This document shows positions 6,087-6,287 of a stretch of DNA of 6,287 nt, in pieces (position 1 is the stretch's first letter; each line of letters begins with the position of its first letter). The stretch is from Bacteroidota bacterium (GTDB taxonomy: Bacteria > Bacteroidota > Bacteroidia > B-17B0 > Aurantibacillaceae), in the NCBI GenBank assembly GCA_947449125.1, contig CANFQR010000090.1, positions 1 to 6,287 of the forward strand. Reading direction: 5' to 3'. The notes below the pieces were generated by a model. It saw only the letters and a program-made list of their open reading frames with translations, did no database searches and was not told the origin of the DNA. The translations under genes and the position numbers were made by a program.

Positions 6087-6287
6087 TTGATTTATTTTAA
6101 GGAAAATATTTCCATTGCTCTTAATGCAATTAAAGCCAATAGGCTACGTGCAATAATTACCATGTTGATTATTGCCATTGGCATTACCGCCTTGGTTGGA
6201 ATTTTATCAGCCATAGATGCTATTAAAAATGGTATCAATAATAATTTTACTAGCATGGGGGCCAATACATTTACCATTCGTAATGCA
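6087..6287 (+). CDS. MacB/FtsX-type ABC transporter permease, 5' end only
   Basis: The open frame runs off the right edge; 67 residues are visible. A cytoplasmic amphipathic stretch FKENISIALNAIKANRLRA (residues 4-22) leads into a membrane helix at about 23-42 (IITMLIIAIGITALVGILSA). Then comes AIDAIKNGINNNFTSMGANTFTI, the beginning of the large periplasmic domain. This order is characteristic of MacB-like permeases, which work with a LolD/MacB-type ATPase in tripartite export or mechanotransmission. A stop codon (TAA, 6084-6086) directly precedes the TTG at 6087. The first in-frame ATG is inside the membrane helix, so TTG is the only reasonable start. No ATPase gene is visible upstream; whether one follows, and the substrate, cannot be told from here. 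A full-length member would be about 400 residues. Confidence 0.85.
   Translation, partial: MIYFKENISIALNAIKANRLRAIITMLIIAIGITALVGILSAIDAIKNGINNNFTSMGANTFTIRNA

Noticed and set aside
6092..6277. Minus-strand hydrophobic open frame of 61 codons
   Set aside because: It is antisense to the ABC permease N-terminus, and the apparent membrane character mirrors the real helix.
1..6287. Mobile element, CRISPR array, toxin-antitoxin or defence system
   Set aside because: No terminal repeats, spaced direct repeats, transposase, nuclease or small paired genes are visible; the genes are all recognisable housekeeping or envelope genes.

Overview
The window looks like a chromosomal housekeeping segment from an AT-rich member of the Bacteroidota (by eye about one third G+C). 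Four things point there. It carries the linked set rpmB, rpmG, DUF4295 gene and ftsY. DUF4295 is a family I know only from this phylum. Promoter-like sites fit the Bacteroidota pattern TTTG plus TAnnTTTG. None of the starts has a clear Shine-Dalgarno sequence; most are preceded by A-rich DNA instead. I cannot name a genus.

Minus-strand block (84-3652, read right to left): ribD (riboflavin synthesis), then a strong promoter-like site, then rpmB (bL28), rpmG (bL33) and a 51-residue DUF4295 protein with two 19-bp gaps. A perfect 13-bp-stem intrinsic terminator follows. Beyond it are a membrane-anchored SIMPL/DUF541 protein and ftsY (SRP receptor), joined by a one-base TAATG stop/start overlap. 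Positions 1-83 are non-coding on what can be seen.

Plus-strand block (3717-6287): ffh (SRP GTPase) starts 64 bp from ribD and is divergent from it. folD (C1-folate metabolism) follows after 13 bp. After a 125-bp gap comes the 5' end of a MacB/FtsX-type ABC transporter permease, which runs off the right edge and seems to use a TTG start.

Functionally the segment brings together both GTPases of co-translational membrane targeting (Ffh and FtsY), large-subunit ribosomal proteins, and two cofactor enzymes (RibD and FolD). I found no mobile element, CRISPR array, tRNA, rRNA, SRP RNA or phage gene, and no convincing undescribed system. The points most worth a second look are the SIMPL gene wedged between the ribosomal-protein cluster and ftsY, and the small DUF4295 protein as a lineage-specific ribosomal protein.
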